Assembly: GCF_003255815.1 (NCBI RefSeq)
Contig: NC_037677.1
Span: 110,374,936-110,438,935, forward strand
DNA from: Theropithecus gelada
Taxonomy: Eukaryota > Chordata > Mammalia > Primates > Cercopithecidae
Direction: 5' to 3'
Length of the DNA: 64,000 nucleotides
Part shown: positions 54,943 to 64,000 of the stretch, piece by piece
Position numbering within the stretch: position 1 is the first letter of the stretch
Layout of the letters: every line of letters begins with the position of its first letter
Program-made: the position numbers and the translations under genes
The notes under the pieces: model-generated
Told to the model about the DNA's origin: nothing
Databases searched by the model: none
Seen by the model: the letters and a program-made list of their open reading frames with translations, nothing else

Positions 54943-54983
54943 TTTCTCTCTCTCTTTCTCTCTTTCTCTCTTTCTTTCTTTCA
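54943..54983. repeat. (TTTC/TCTC)n microsatellite at an Alu tail
   Basis: Pyrimidine-only run directly before the antisense Alu. Confidence 0.95.
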
Positions 54984-55124
54984 TAGTCTCACTCTGTCAT
55001 GAAGGCTGGAATGGAGTGGTATGATCACAGCTCACTGCAGCCTTGATCTTCCCAGCTCAAGAGATCCTCCTGCCTTAGCTTCCCCAGGAGCTGGGACTAC
55101 AGGCACGTGCCATCACACCCAGCT

Positions 55125-55160
<36 letters not shown>

Positions 55161-55273
55161 ATGGGATTTTACTATGTTGTCCAGTTGGTCTGAAACTCCT
55201 GGGTTCAAGCAATCTCTCCACCTCGGCCTCCCAAAGCATTAGGATTACAGGCATGAGCCACCACGTGTGGCCT
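54984..55273 (-). mobile_element. AluJ-type, antisense
   Basis: 'tagtctcactctgtcatg' to 'gagccaccacgtgtggcc', with a 29-nt T-run in the middle linker. Confidence 0.94.
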
Positions 55274-56495
55274 ACACTGTTATTTTCATCATGAGAAAGA
55301 CCCAGCTTGCTATCAGTGAAGTTCCCTTGCTACTTCCTCATTCCACGGTACATAGGAAGTACATATCTCTTATTGGATTCACATCCACACATGGGTAATC
55401 TTTCAAAGGCTGACAAAACATACAAACAAAAGAACAGCTTTGCAAGTAGCTCTTGTTTAGTGTAGTCATTTGGGGCATTCCAGCACTGGGAAGTTTACAA
55501 AGTTAAATATCAATTTCAGCTCTGTTGCTTGATTCATGACAAGAAATCTCTGAGGTAGTAAAGACAGGAAAACAACATTGGGGTTGTAATTCACGCCTCC
55601 CTAGTGCAAGATCTAGCATGGATGTGCTGGCACAATGCCCGGCAAAAAGATGGTTAGAGGAGCAGCTAAGCTGAGTGTGTTCCTGAGGGTCTAAACTGAA
55701 GGCTGTTCTTATCCCCAATCGTGGGTCTCAGGAGCCAAAATCTAATCGTGCAAAAAGCCAAGTCTCAGATATGGACAGAGTGACCACGTAAAGTTAAAAT
55801 GCAGGTTAGCTCAGGCACAGGGATTTAGTGCCTGAAACAAAATGAATCCAGGCCTGAAGAACTGAGAACTCAGCCAAAGACTGGGGATAGATGGATGATT
55901 TTTCTTTAAATAGAAAAACTGCAAATACTAATGACCTCCCAGACATTTGTGCTAGAATTAGTCTTAAATTTATATAAGTAATTCAGAATTGAAATCTCCA
56001 AGTTTGTACATCACGATATGTTTTCTAGAAGCAGAATGCCAAGCTACTAAGAATAAATGGCAAAAGAGCTCACTGAGTTCTGAGAGCGGCCAGAATAGAA
56101 GCAGAAAATTTCAAGGTAAGCAAGAGAACAAGGAAATCACACTTAAATAATTATGGGATTCAGCAATCCTTGTGAGTTCTCCTTGTGGAGTTTCCTGTGA
56201 GCTCAGAGTACTGGAACTAAAAGCAAACGTCAACAAAATGTAAAGCATCCTCAGAAAGGGATATGCAAGCTAAACTCTCTGCAAATTGCAGTGAACCTAG
56301 AATCTCTGAGACAATTTCAATTGCCACATTCCAAGACTCATTGGAGAGGAGTCAGAATGACTCTGAAGGGTCTGAAGGGATTGGGAGTGAGGGCTGCCAT
56401 GTCAAGATCCCTCAGGAGGAAAGCTTGGAGGGGCCTTTGACATGACCTTCTGTAAAGTGGGAGCACGACTGGGGAAAGTCAGAGCAAACATTCCA
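55274..56495. other. Intergenic, nothing recognised
   Basis: No repeat or ORF of note. Confidence 0.5.
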
Positions 56496-56499
56496 GGGT

Positions 56500-56720
56500 G
56501 CTGATTGCACCTGCTCTGTGCTAAACACCTAGCGTACATGAATCTTCTCACTTACAATGTAGTCACTCCATGGAGTGAGGACTAATTAACTCCATAGAAC
56601 GAGGACCAGTAGCTCATTTTAGAGAAGGAACCAAGGTGTAGAGAAGTTAAATAACCTTCTACTAAGGGGCAAGAATTCCAACAAAGGCTGTTTGAGTCCC
56701 AAGTCACTGATGACGCTAAA
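56500..56720 (-). mobile_element. MIR SINE, antisense
   Basis: 'ctgctctgtgctaaacacc', 'gaaggaaccaaggtgtag', 'agaagttaaataacc'. Bases 56720-57760 hold nothing I recognise. Confidence 0.65.
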
Positions 56721-57763
56721 CTGCTTTTCTGTAGGGTTTTTATAAAATGTTGATTTCCTTTCTTCTAGGGAGTCTAAACCAGCCGTTAGTAATCAGTGGC
56801 TCCTTTTTGATTTGTGCTTGGGTCATTGCCCTCCTCGTGCGTCCCCTCCTCGCATCCTCAACAACTTCTCTTCAAAAGGTACAAAAGGGGTGGCTCTCCC
56901 TTCTTCTTGCAATGTTCCCCAGAAAGAGAAGACACTGAGCCACTAAGTCTGGGTGGAGACACGGTAGAGCTGTAGTGATATTTTGAAAGTATAATTTGAA
57001 AGAAATGAATTTAGGATAAACAAATTTCTGAATGCCTAAAAAAAAAAAAATCGAGAAATTCCTCATCCCATGGGGAGCTGCAGGTTGAAAACATAGATGA
57101 GTTTAAGAAAGTTTTAAATAAGTTTTTGAGTCAATGATGCATCCAAGTGGCTTATTTGAGGACACGGGGAATGCCAGAGGAACATCTCTAATCCTTTGGA
57201 AATGTACAGTGTTGAAATTGACATCACATCCCTCAGTGTTACTATCAAAGGTCATTTTTACACTGCATGGATTTAGAGGCTAGCCTCGTTGGAAAATTTT
57301 TACTTAGCTTTCTTTAGGATTCCAAGCACCAACAATTTTGGGCAGAGTATAAAAAAAAAACATGTAGTTACCCGCTCTGAAATTCTGTAGCTATTTTATG
57401 ACAACATTTTCCGTTGTTTCCATTCATTGGAGTCATATTTTCCTCCTCATGCATTTCTTTTGATAATGTTTTACAGACATTGCTGATTGACATTTATTAT
57501 CTGAATGTCTCCTTCCCAGACGGAAGTATGATCTGTATTAGCCATAAGCAGTCAGCAAGCGTCTCCTATGACTTGGGGTCCTGGGCTAGTTGCTGGCTAC
57601 CTTTTCAGTTATTCCCAAAATGTGGTCATTGCTTTAAGAATTCATTTTTTTTTCTAAATCATACAAGGTCTACTCAATTAATTAGTAGCAACAAAGAGTC
57701 AACCAACCCTAAAAATCAAGACAACACCACAATAGGGACTATTACATTTTTCTCTTATTCTTT

Positions 57764-58062
57764 TTATTTTATTTTATTTTGAGATGGGGTCTTGCTCTGT
57801 CACCCAGGCTGGAGTGCAGAGGCACAACTTAAGCTCACTGCAACCTCTGCCTCCCAGGTTCAAGCAATTCTCCTGCCTCAGCCTCCCAGGTAGCTGGGAT
57901 TACAGGCACGTGCCACCACGCCTGGCTAATTTTTGTATTTTTATAGAGACAGGTTTTCACCATGTTGGCCAGGCTGGTCTTGAACTCCTGGGCTCAAGTG
58001 ATCCACCCATCTCGGCCTCCCAAAGTGCTGGGATTACAGGCGTGAGCCACTGCGCCTGGCCT
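57764..58062 (-). mobile_element. AluS-type, antisense
   Basis: (TTTTA)n, 'gagatggggtcttgctctgt' to 'gtgagccactgcgcctggcc'. TTATTCT on both sides. Confidence 0.96.
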
Positions 58063-58114
58063 TATTCTATTTTTCTTTATTGCAAATTTTGAGAAACAAG
58101 TTTATATCTTGACT

Positions 58115-58400
58115 ATGTGGATCAGGTTACTCCTCTGTTAGCACTCTATCACCCTTAGCATAAAACCCAACTTCCTTCTATAGTCAGCCAGGTCCTGTAA
58201 AATAACATTGCTTCCAGCACCGTCACTGTCTCCAGAGCTCCCACACTCCACCCATACTGGTTTCCCATACCTCAAATGCTTCAAGCTTTTTTCCCCACAG
58301 CAAGCTGTTTGTACATGCTGTTCCCTCTTCCTTTCCAGCTTTTTCTTCCTCTGCCTTTGCCAGCTAGATCTTTCTTGTTTACCGCCTCTTTAGAAAAACC
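58115..58400 (+). mobile_element. LINE L2
   Basis: 'cccttagcataaaacccaac', 'gtttgtacatgctgttccct', 'cttcctttccagctttttc' in sense L2 order. Confidence 0.7.
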
Positions 58401-58681
58401 AAAATGCAAAACAAAATACATGTGTGGAGCCAAGAGGTGAGCACTATTTCCCAAAACTTATTAGGACTGAGTAACAATGGAAAACAGTTTAGCAACATAA
58501 ACCTTTATCAACAAAAAGCAGAGAACTGTCTTCTTTACATTTTTAATCATTCATCTCAATTATTTATTTAAAACAGCTTATTTTTGATAAATTGTAGTTT
58601 GGTTTAAGTTTAAATAAATAGGAGTCTTCTACTCCTACCCATGAAAAATGAAGTCTAATAGGTCATTAAGAAGGGTAAAAT

Positions 58682-58987
58682 AGGCTGGGCGCTGTAGCTC
58701 ATGCCTGTAATCCCAGCACTTTGGGAAACTGAAGCAGAAAGATCACTTGCGCTCAGAAGTTTGAGACAAGCCTGGGCAACATCGCAAGACCCCCATATCT
58801 ACAAAAAATACAAAAATTAGCTGAGCATGTGGGTGCACGCCTGTAGTTCCAGCTACTCAAGAGGCTGAAGCAGGAAGACGGCTTGAGCCCATGAATTGGG
58901 GGCTGCAGTGAGCCATCATTGTACCACTGAACTTCAGCCTGGGCAACATAGCAAGATCCCCTGCCCATACCAAAAAAAAAAAAAAAG
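58682..58987 (+). mobile_element. AluJ-type
   Basis: 'aggctgggcgctgtagctca' to 'gatcccctgcccatacc' plus A-run. Strongly diverged. Confidence 0.93.
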
Positions 58988-59297
58988 GAATATTTTTGTT
59001 TATTTCTTTTTTGCCTTGGGTTATTCTCAGATGCCAGGTTTTCAGGTGTGTTTGGTGATATTTTATCTTTCACCACATTGTTAGCTGGATGGTTCTCTCC
59101 CCTGATGCTTCCTTCCCTTCCCTCCCCTGGGTGGGTCATTTATGATCATCTTCTGAGAGCTCCTGCACATTAAGCCACAGTAGAGAAAACCCAGCAGCAT
59201 GGGTTCCATGATGAGGCTAAGCCAGCCACCTAGCTGGGCACTAAATCTCAACGTCTTTCCACCTCATAATACTATGAATACTCTTAAAAGTTGGCTG

Positions 59298-59590
59298 TGG
59301 CGGGACACAGTGGCTCAGGACTGTAATCCCAGCACTTTGGGAGGCAGAGGAGGGCAGATCACTTAAAGTCAGGAGTTCAAGACCAGCCTGGCCAACATGG
59401 TGAAACCCCATCTCTACTAAAAACACAAAAATTAGCCAGGCATGGTGGCGCCTGTAGTCCCAGCTACTCAGGAGATTGAGGCACAAGAATCACTTGACCT
59501 GGGAGGATAAGGTTGCAGTAAGCCGAGATCACACCACTGCACTCCGATCTGGATAGCAGAGCGAGACTTCATCTCAAAAATAAATAAATA
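59298..59590 (+). mobile_element. Alu, first of a head-to-tail pair
   Basis: 'tggcgggacacagtggctca' to 'gacttcatctcaaaaataaa'. Shares one outer target-site duplication with the next Alu. Confidence 0.95.
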
Positions 59591-59891
59591 GGCCAGGTGC
59601 GGTGGCTCACGCCTATAATCCCAGCACTTTGGGAGGCTGAGACGGGTGGATCACGAGGTCAAGAGATTGAGACCAGCCTGGCCAACATGGTGAAACCCCG
59701 TCTCTACTAAAAATACAAAAATTAGCTGGGTGTGGTGGCGTGTGCCTGTAGTCCCAGCTACTCGGGAGGCTGAGGTGGGAGGATCACTTGAACCCAGGAG
59801 GCAGAGGTTGCAGTGAGCCAAGATCGCACCACTGCACTCCAGCCTGGCAACAGGGCGAGACTCTGTCTCATAAATAAATAAATAAATAAAT
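59591..59891 (+). mobile_element. AluS/Y, inserted in the tail of the previous Alu
   Basis: Starts 'ggccaggtgcggtggctca' directly after AAATAAATAAATA and ends with a longer (AAAT)n tail. Better preserved than its neighbour, hence younger. Confidence 0.96.
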
Positions 59892-60454
59892 AATACTATT
59901 AAAAGTTGGCTGCATTTCCTGGCCCCACAATATCCAAACTGTGGGTAATGAACTCCTTGCCCTCTATGAGACGGTAAGAGTGCTTCCAGTGAGGAGAGAA
60001 AGCAGTTAGTGCTAGAAATTCACTACCGTACAATGTGCTATGATATTCCTAGTAAAGCTATTTCCTTATTAAAACTTTGTTTCAGGTACATGATCTTTTT
60101 ATTTATACATGCTTATATTCTTAAGCTCCCAGCAGATGAGACTTCCAAATCTTATTCTTTAGAGACCCGTTATGCTGGTATCTTTTAGGCTGTCTGTGGC
60201 GTAGCAATGCAGAAACTTTTTCCTCTTTCGGTATTTGCACATACATATTTCTTTAATATTTCAGGAGGCTTAGAGCTAAGCAACACCCACATTTCTTGCC
60301 TGATGATTCAAGTGCTAAAAAAACCTGCTAAATTTTATGTGTTTTTTTCTTTTTCTTTTCTTTTTTTTTTTTTTTAAAGTCTTGCCGAATTAAGCAGAAC
60401 TAAATTTTATCTTTTATAGGGAGAAAAACAGAGTTCTGGGACCTATGGATTAAA

Positions 60455-60667
60455 GCAGATTCTCAAATTTTTGTTGGCATCAAGGACCATCTGGAGGCCT
60501 TATCTCTTTCAAACAAAAGCAAAAAAGTCCTGCAGATTACAAATTCCCAGGCCCCACTCCTAGAGATGCTGATTTAGGTTCAGGAATTTGTCTATTTTTT
60601 TTAAAGCTAGGGCCCTAGCTAATTCTGAGAAAGACTCACAGACCATGCTCTGAGAAACCCTAGAATG
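60455..60667 (+). mobile_element. MER5A-like hAT MITE
   Basis: 'gattctcaaatttttgttgg', 'caaggaccatctggaggcc', 'caggccccactcctagag', 'atgctgatttaggttcagg' and 'catgctctgagaaaccc' follow MER5A. The gap 59913-60454 is unrecognised apart from a T-run near 60360. Confidence 0.75.
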
Positions 60668-60854
60668 AAGATGAGTGGCTTGAGGTATTTTCACCTAATA
60701 GTCCAACTGCCATCAAGGGTAATTTCAGTCTGAATTCAGAAAGAAACCCACGCAAGTCTTTCTGTGAGTGAACTGAATATTCTACAACAAGTGGTTTTAG
60801 ATGCCTTGGGAAGAGAGGAAGGCAAATGTTTTGTTTCAAACAAGTGGCTTTATT

Positions 60855-61000
60855 TCACGCTCTGCCTTCTTGTTCTTCTTGTCCTCTTCCTCTTCCTCCT
60901 TTTCTTTCGGCTTCTCTTCCTCGTCTTCTTTATCCCCCCTCTTCTTCCTCTTCTTCCCTTTCTTCTTCCTTTCTGCCTCCTTCTCCTCTTTTGGTTCATT
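60855..61000. repeat. Pyrimidine-rich (TTCTTCC)n-like tract
   Basis: About 145 nt, mostly C and T with TTC/TCC triplet texture. The complementary strand is open for 78 codons and reads as Lys/Glu low complexity, expected from GAA/AAG triplets. Confidence 0.9.
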
Positions 61001-61559
61001 TGGGCAAATGTTATTTTCTCCTCTCCTTATCCAATCTCCTTTTTTCAGAGGCTGAAGTGAAGTCTGCCACATGACTCTAAGATGATGAAGCAGGTACGTC
61101 TCTACTGCTAGCAGAACTTAAAGGTAGGACTCAGAACTTAAGGCTAGAGACCCCTCTCTCCAGAGTCCTGGAACTGGCTGGGAATAAATTACCTTTCTTA
61201 TTTTTCAAGATGAATCTAATAGGCATGATGTAAAATAGTGGAGAAATTCAGGAATGCACCATTGCTTGGATCTAGCAAAGGAGTATTTCTCCCCATTCCA
61301 CTCCATACACCATAACAGGAACAGGCAAACAGATGGCAGTCTGTGGAGTACCACTAAATTCAAACAAGTTCAAAGCCATCACACACAGGAGCTAAGGAAG
61401 AGGCTGCCATAAGATTCTCAGGCAGCCCTACTAGTATCTTCCAGGAACTGATTATCAGGATTAGCACCAGAGTAACTCATAGCCTAGGAAGGGAGCAGGG
61501 CTTTTGAAGGAGCCATTGGGGAATGGGAGGGTAGCAAGACTAATTTAAGAGACTGTGCA

Positions 61560-61839
61560 TCAGGCACGGTGGCTCATGCCCATAATCCCAGCACTTTGGG
61601 AGGCCGAGGCGGGCGGATCACTTGAGGTCAGGAGTTCGAGACCAGCCTGGCCAACATGGCGAAACCCTGTCTCTACTAAAAATTTTAAAAACTCTGGGAG
61701 TGGTGGCGGGCATCTGTAATCCCAGCTCCTCAGGAAGCTGAGGCAGAAGAATCATTTGAACCTAGGAGGTGGAGGTTGCAGTGAGCCGAGATGGAGCCAC
61801 TGCACTCCAGCCTGGGCAACAAGAGGGAAACTCCATCTC

Positions 61840-61845
<6 letters not shown>
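61560..61845 (+). mobile_element. AluS-type
   Basis: 'caggcacggtggctcatgcc' to 'aactccatctcaaaaaaaag'. Confidence 0.95.

Positions 61846-61877
<32 letters not shown>
61846..61877. repeat. (AG)n microsatellite from an Alu tail
   Basis: About 15 AG units. Confidence 0.95.
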
Positions 61878-61879
<2 letters not shown>

Positions 61880-61881
<2 letters not shown>

Positions 61882-63000
61882 GAACACAGATGAAACTATT
61901 TACAAGCAAGGTCCTTCATTCTTTTGTCAGTGAAGCAAATCTGCTGCCCTGTTAGTCTTGACGCTGTCATCTGAGCAGACGGTTAGCAACATCTCTTTCA
62001 TCCAACCAGGAAATGGTGACAAAGTATCTCCATGGACCCCTTGAAGGATAAATGGGTGGGTGGGAAGAAGGAGCGCTCATTGTCTTTTGACCATTTGGCT
62101 GTTGGAAAGGGAAGAAAGGAGTTGCAAAACATGGGTGAACAATGAATGGTGGGGTTTGAATCCCGCCAGTGTCTCTACTCACCTCCTTGTAGTCAGAGGT
62201 GCTGTCCTGGGAGAGAAAGAACTTTTAACAACTACTTTTTTTTTGTTTTTTTTGAAAGGTGGAATAGCTCTGTCCTCTGTGCCCTCACTAGGAGTCAGAC
62301 CCCTGGATGGACTTGCCAGATAGGGAATTAACCCATTTTCCATCTGGGAACCTGGCTCTCCTATGACTAAAGAGGGTATCTGGAGTACATGGCAGAGAAT
62401 GGCATGAAAGGGGGCTCTCCTGTGAGTAGGAAATGAGCAGTTCTTACTCAGGGTCACTCAGCTTCTATAGGTTTCAACTTCTGATTCTCCCTAAAGCCAT
62501 GTCAAAGCTTCAAATGTATCTTTTCTGTTCATGTCTCTTGGGCCATCAATTTATTCCACGTGCAGGGGAGCAGGAGATATTGTGGTGTGTTTATTGTCCA
62601 ATGGGAATCACCAAAGACGTTCCACAGGCTGCTAAAGCCTGTTCGTGTATTGCACCACGAAATCGAATCTGGAAACTGCAGTTCTGAACTATAAGCCGTT
62701 GTTTGGCAACTAATGTAAGATATATAGGTTTCACCAAGTATTTGCGTCAACACATTGTTCATCAGAATGAATAATCTGTATTTACGGATGTGCTCCGCAC
62801 CTGCGCGCTCACCCTGGGAGTGCTGAAGAGCTAGTGTGCTGTGCTCTCTCTCTTTCCCTCACTTACTACTGGACTGTTCTGTTGCTGTCAGCTCACTGCC
62901 TCATTTTATGGTTAATACAACCATTTTATACTTTACACCACCATGAGGGATTGATTCTTCCACTGTTGTACCTCCAAGGCCCCAAACCCAAGCTGGAGGA
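61880..63000. other. Intergenic, nothing recognised
   Basis: Short open frames here have no recognisable product. Confidence 0.5.
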
Positions 63001-63013
63001 AGTTCTGCTGTTT

Positions 63014-63261
63014 TATTTTTTATCTTTTTATTTTTGAGACAGAGTCTTGCTCTGTTGCCCAGGCTGGAGAGCAAAGGCATGATCTCGGCTCACTGCAACC
63101 TCCGCCTCCCGACTCAAGTGATCTTCCTGCTTCAGCCTCCTAAGTAGCTGGGACTACAGGCGTACACCACCACGCCCAGCTAATTTTTGTATTTTTAGTA
63201 GAGACGGGGTTTCGCCATGTTGGTCAGGCTAGTCTCGAACTCATAGCCACCACGCCCAGCC
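63014..63261 (-). mobile_element. Alu, antisense, internally deleted
   Basis: 'gagacagagtcttgctctgt' to 'ccaccacgcccagcc'. The part between 'tctcgaactc' and 'agccaccacg' is missing. AGTTCTGCTGTTT at 63001-63013 and 63262-63274 flanks it. Confidence 0.96.
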
Positions 63262-63509
63262 AGTTCTGCTGTTTATATATCAAAAAGCATTAGATAAATA
63301 CATATTAAATAATAAGTAAAATAAACACATTGGCTCAAAATATTTTCTCACCTGACATATCTTAATATTATAGCATACATCTATTGTGATAATTAGCTTG
63401 AAAAATATGATTATGTCCAAGCCCTGGCAAATCATGCAATACTTTGAAAAAAAAAAATAGCAACGAAGCTAACAGACTCATATAATCTTCCAGGCAGGAC
63501 CTAAGATCA

Positions 63510-63660
63510 ATTACTTCTCATTCTAGTGGAGGAAACTGAGATGCAGGATAGTGAACTAAGTTGCCCAATGTCACAAAGTTAGTGGCAGAACCAGGTCTAC
63601 CTAAATTATAGTCTCTGAACACTAAGTCAACAGCTTTCATTACTCTACTGGCTGATTAAG
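63510..63660 (-). mobile_element. MIR SINE, antisense
   Basis: 'ggaggaaactgagatgcagg', 'agttgcccaatgtcac', 'agttagtggcagaaccagg'. Confidence 0.8.
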
Positions 63661-63717
63661 CAACATCTCTTTTCAAAGAATCCTAAATAATTAGAAGTTG
63701 TGTGATCATATCTATGG

Positions 63718-64000
63718 CCAAGGGGCAGGGTCAAGATCGTCGACTAGAAGCAGCAGCATTTGCAGGCTCCCGTTGGGAAAAAACATCATAAGCATGTGAA
63801 TCCTTCACTGACAACCAAGGTATCCAGGTTCTCTCATCAAAATTGACTAGAAGCTGGCGTGACCCACAGAGGGAAGGAAGAGCAGTGTGGTGCAGCAGCC
63901 CACCTGAAAGCCACACAGGGAAGGGGAACCTCCTCCTCCCAGCCAAGGAAGGTAGTGAGCGAGCGTACTACCCAGCTCGGGAAACTCTGCTTTTCTCATG
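63718..64000 (+). mobile_element. L1 5' UTR, running off the window
   Basis: 'cagggtcaagatcgtcgact', 'gtatccaggttctctcatc', 'gctggcgtgacccacagag', 'ctcgggaaactctgcttttc' are 5'-UTR phrases of primate/older L1. The element starts near its true 5' end, so a long copy is expected beyond 64000. Confidence 0.7.

Noticed and set aside
60801..61060. Three overlapping Leu/Ser/Phe-rich plus-strand frames
   Set aside because: All come from the pyrimidine-rich low-complexity tract.
61330..61345. A second CTCF-like string (CAAACAGATGGCAG)
   Set aside because: Only 12 of 14 consensus positions. A further one near 46228 is weaker still.
1..64000. tRNA, rRNA or snRNA genes
   Set aside because: I saw no cloverleaf or known small-RNA sequence. 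A full covariance-model scan could not be run.
33600..64000. Exons of the neighbouring gene (DCLRE1A is next in human)
   Set aside because: No coding stretch with splice sites was recognised; the gene probably lies beyond the window.

Overview
This is a window of primate genomic DNA, almost certainly from an Old World monkey. It is dense in Alu, L1, MIR, L2 and MaLR repeats. Two young AluY copies (8250-8674 and 22589-22910) read 'GGCTCAAGCC' in the left monomer and GATCCGGCCAC/GATCTGGCCAC in the right monomer, variants typical of cercopithecoid AluY. There is one protein-coding gene, no bacterial-type feature, and one assembly gap (99 N, 8544-8642) inside a poly(A) tail.

The gene is PLEKHS1 (pleckstrin homology domain containing S1) on the + strand. 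Twelve coding exons were placed between 4622 (ATG) and 32390 (TAA). Every junction is GT-AG, all phases are compatible, and the exons join into a 468-residue reading frame. The product is an N-terminal PH domain, a Ser/acidic-rich linker with a YxxM motif (Y254-E-P-M) and a C-terminal segment that looks like half a PDZ domain. Upstream, around 2160-2600, lies the probable promoter/first-intron region, including a palindrome (2538-2553) that I match from memory to the recurrently mutated PLEKHS1 hairpin of human tumours. The intron from 4650 to 17968 is 13 kb and is filled by antisense L1 elements, a Tigger1 DNA transposon and Alus. About 400 bp after the stop codon there is a 765-bp G-poor minisatellite (32792-33556), probably within the 3' UTR because the first good AATAAA lies beyond it at 33791.

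From about 33.8 kb to the end I find no gene. This is intergenic sequence, on the DCLRE1A side if human gene order holds. It contains a MaLR LTR, many Alus, MIR/L2 fossils, hAT fragments, simple repeats and long stretches of unrecognised sequence. The last 280 bases are the start of an L1 5' UTR running out of the window.

No wholly new gene system was found. The sequence observations most worth checking are the hairpin with its changed loop, the 3' UTR minisatellite, a threefold hairpin-containing tandem repeat inside an Alu (35679-35790), a 91%-identical inverted duplication inside an L1 (13305-13420 and 14428-14542), and a pair of 49-nt elements (49816 and 53543) that differ only by transitions.
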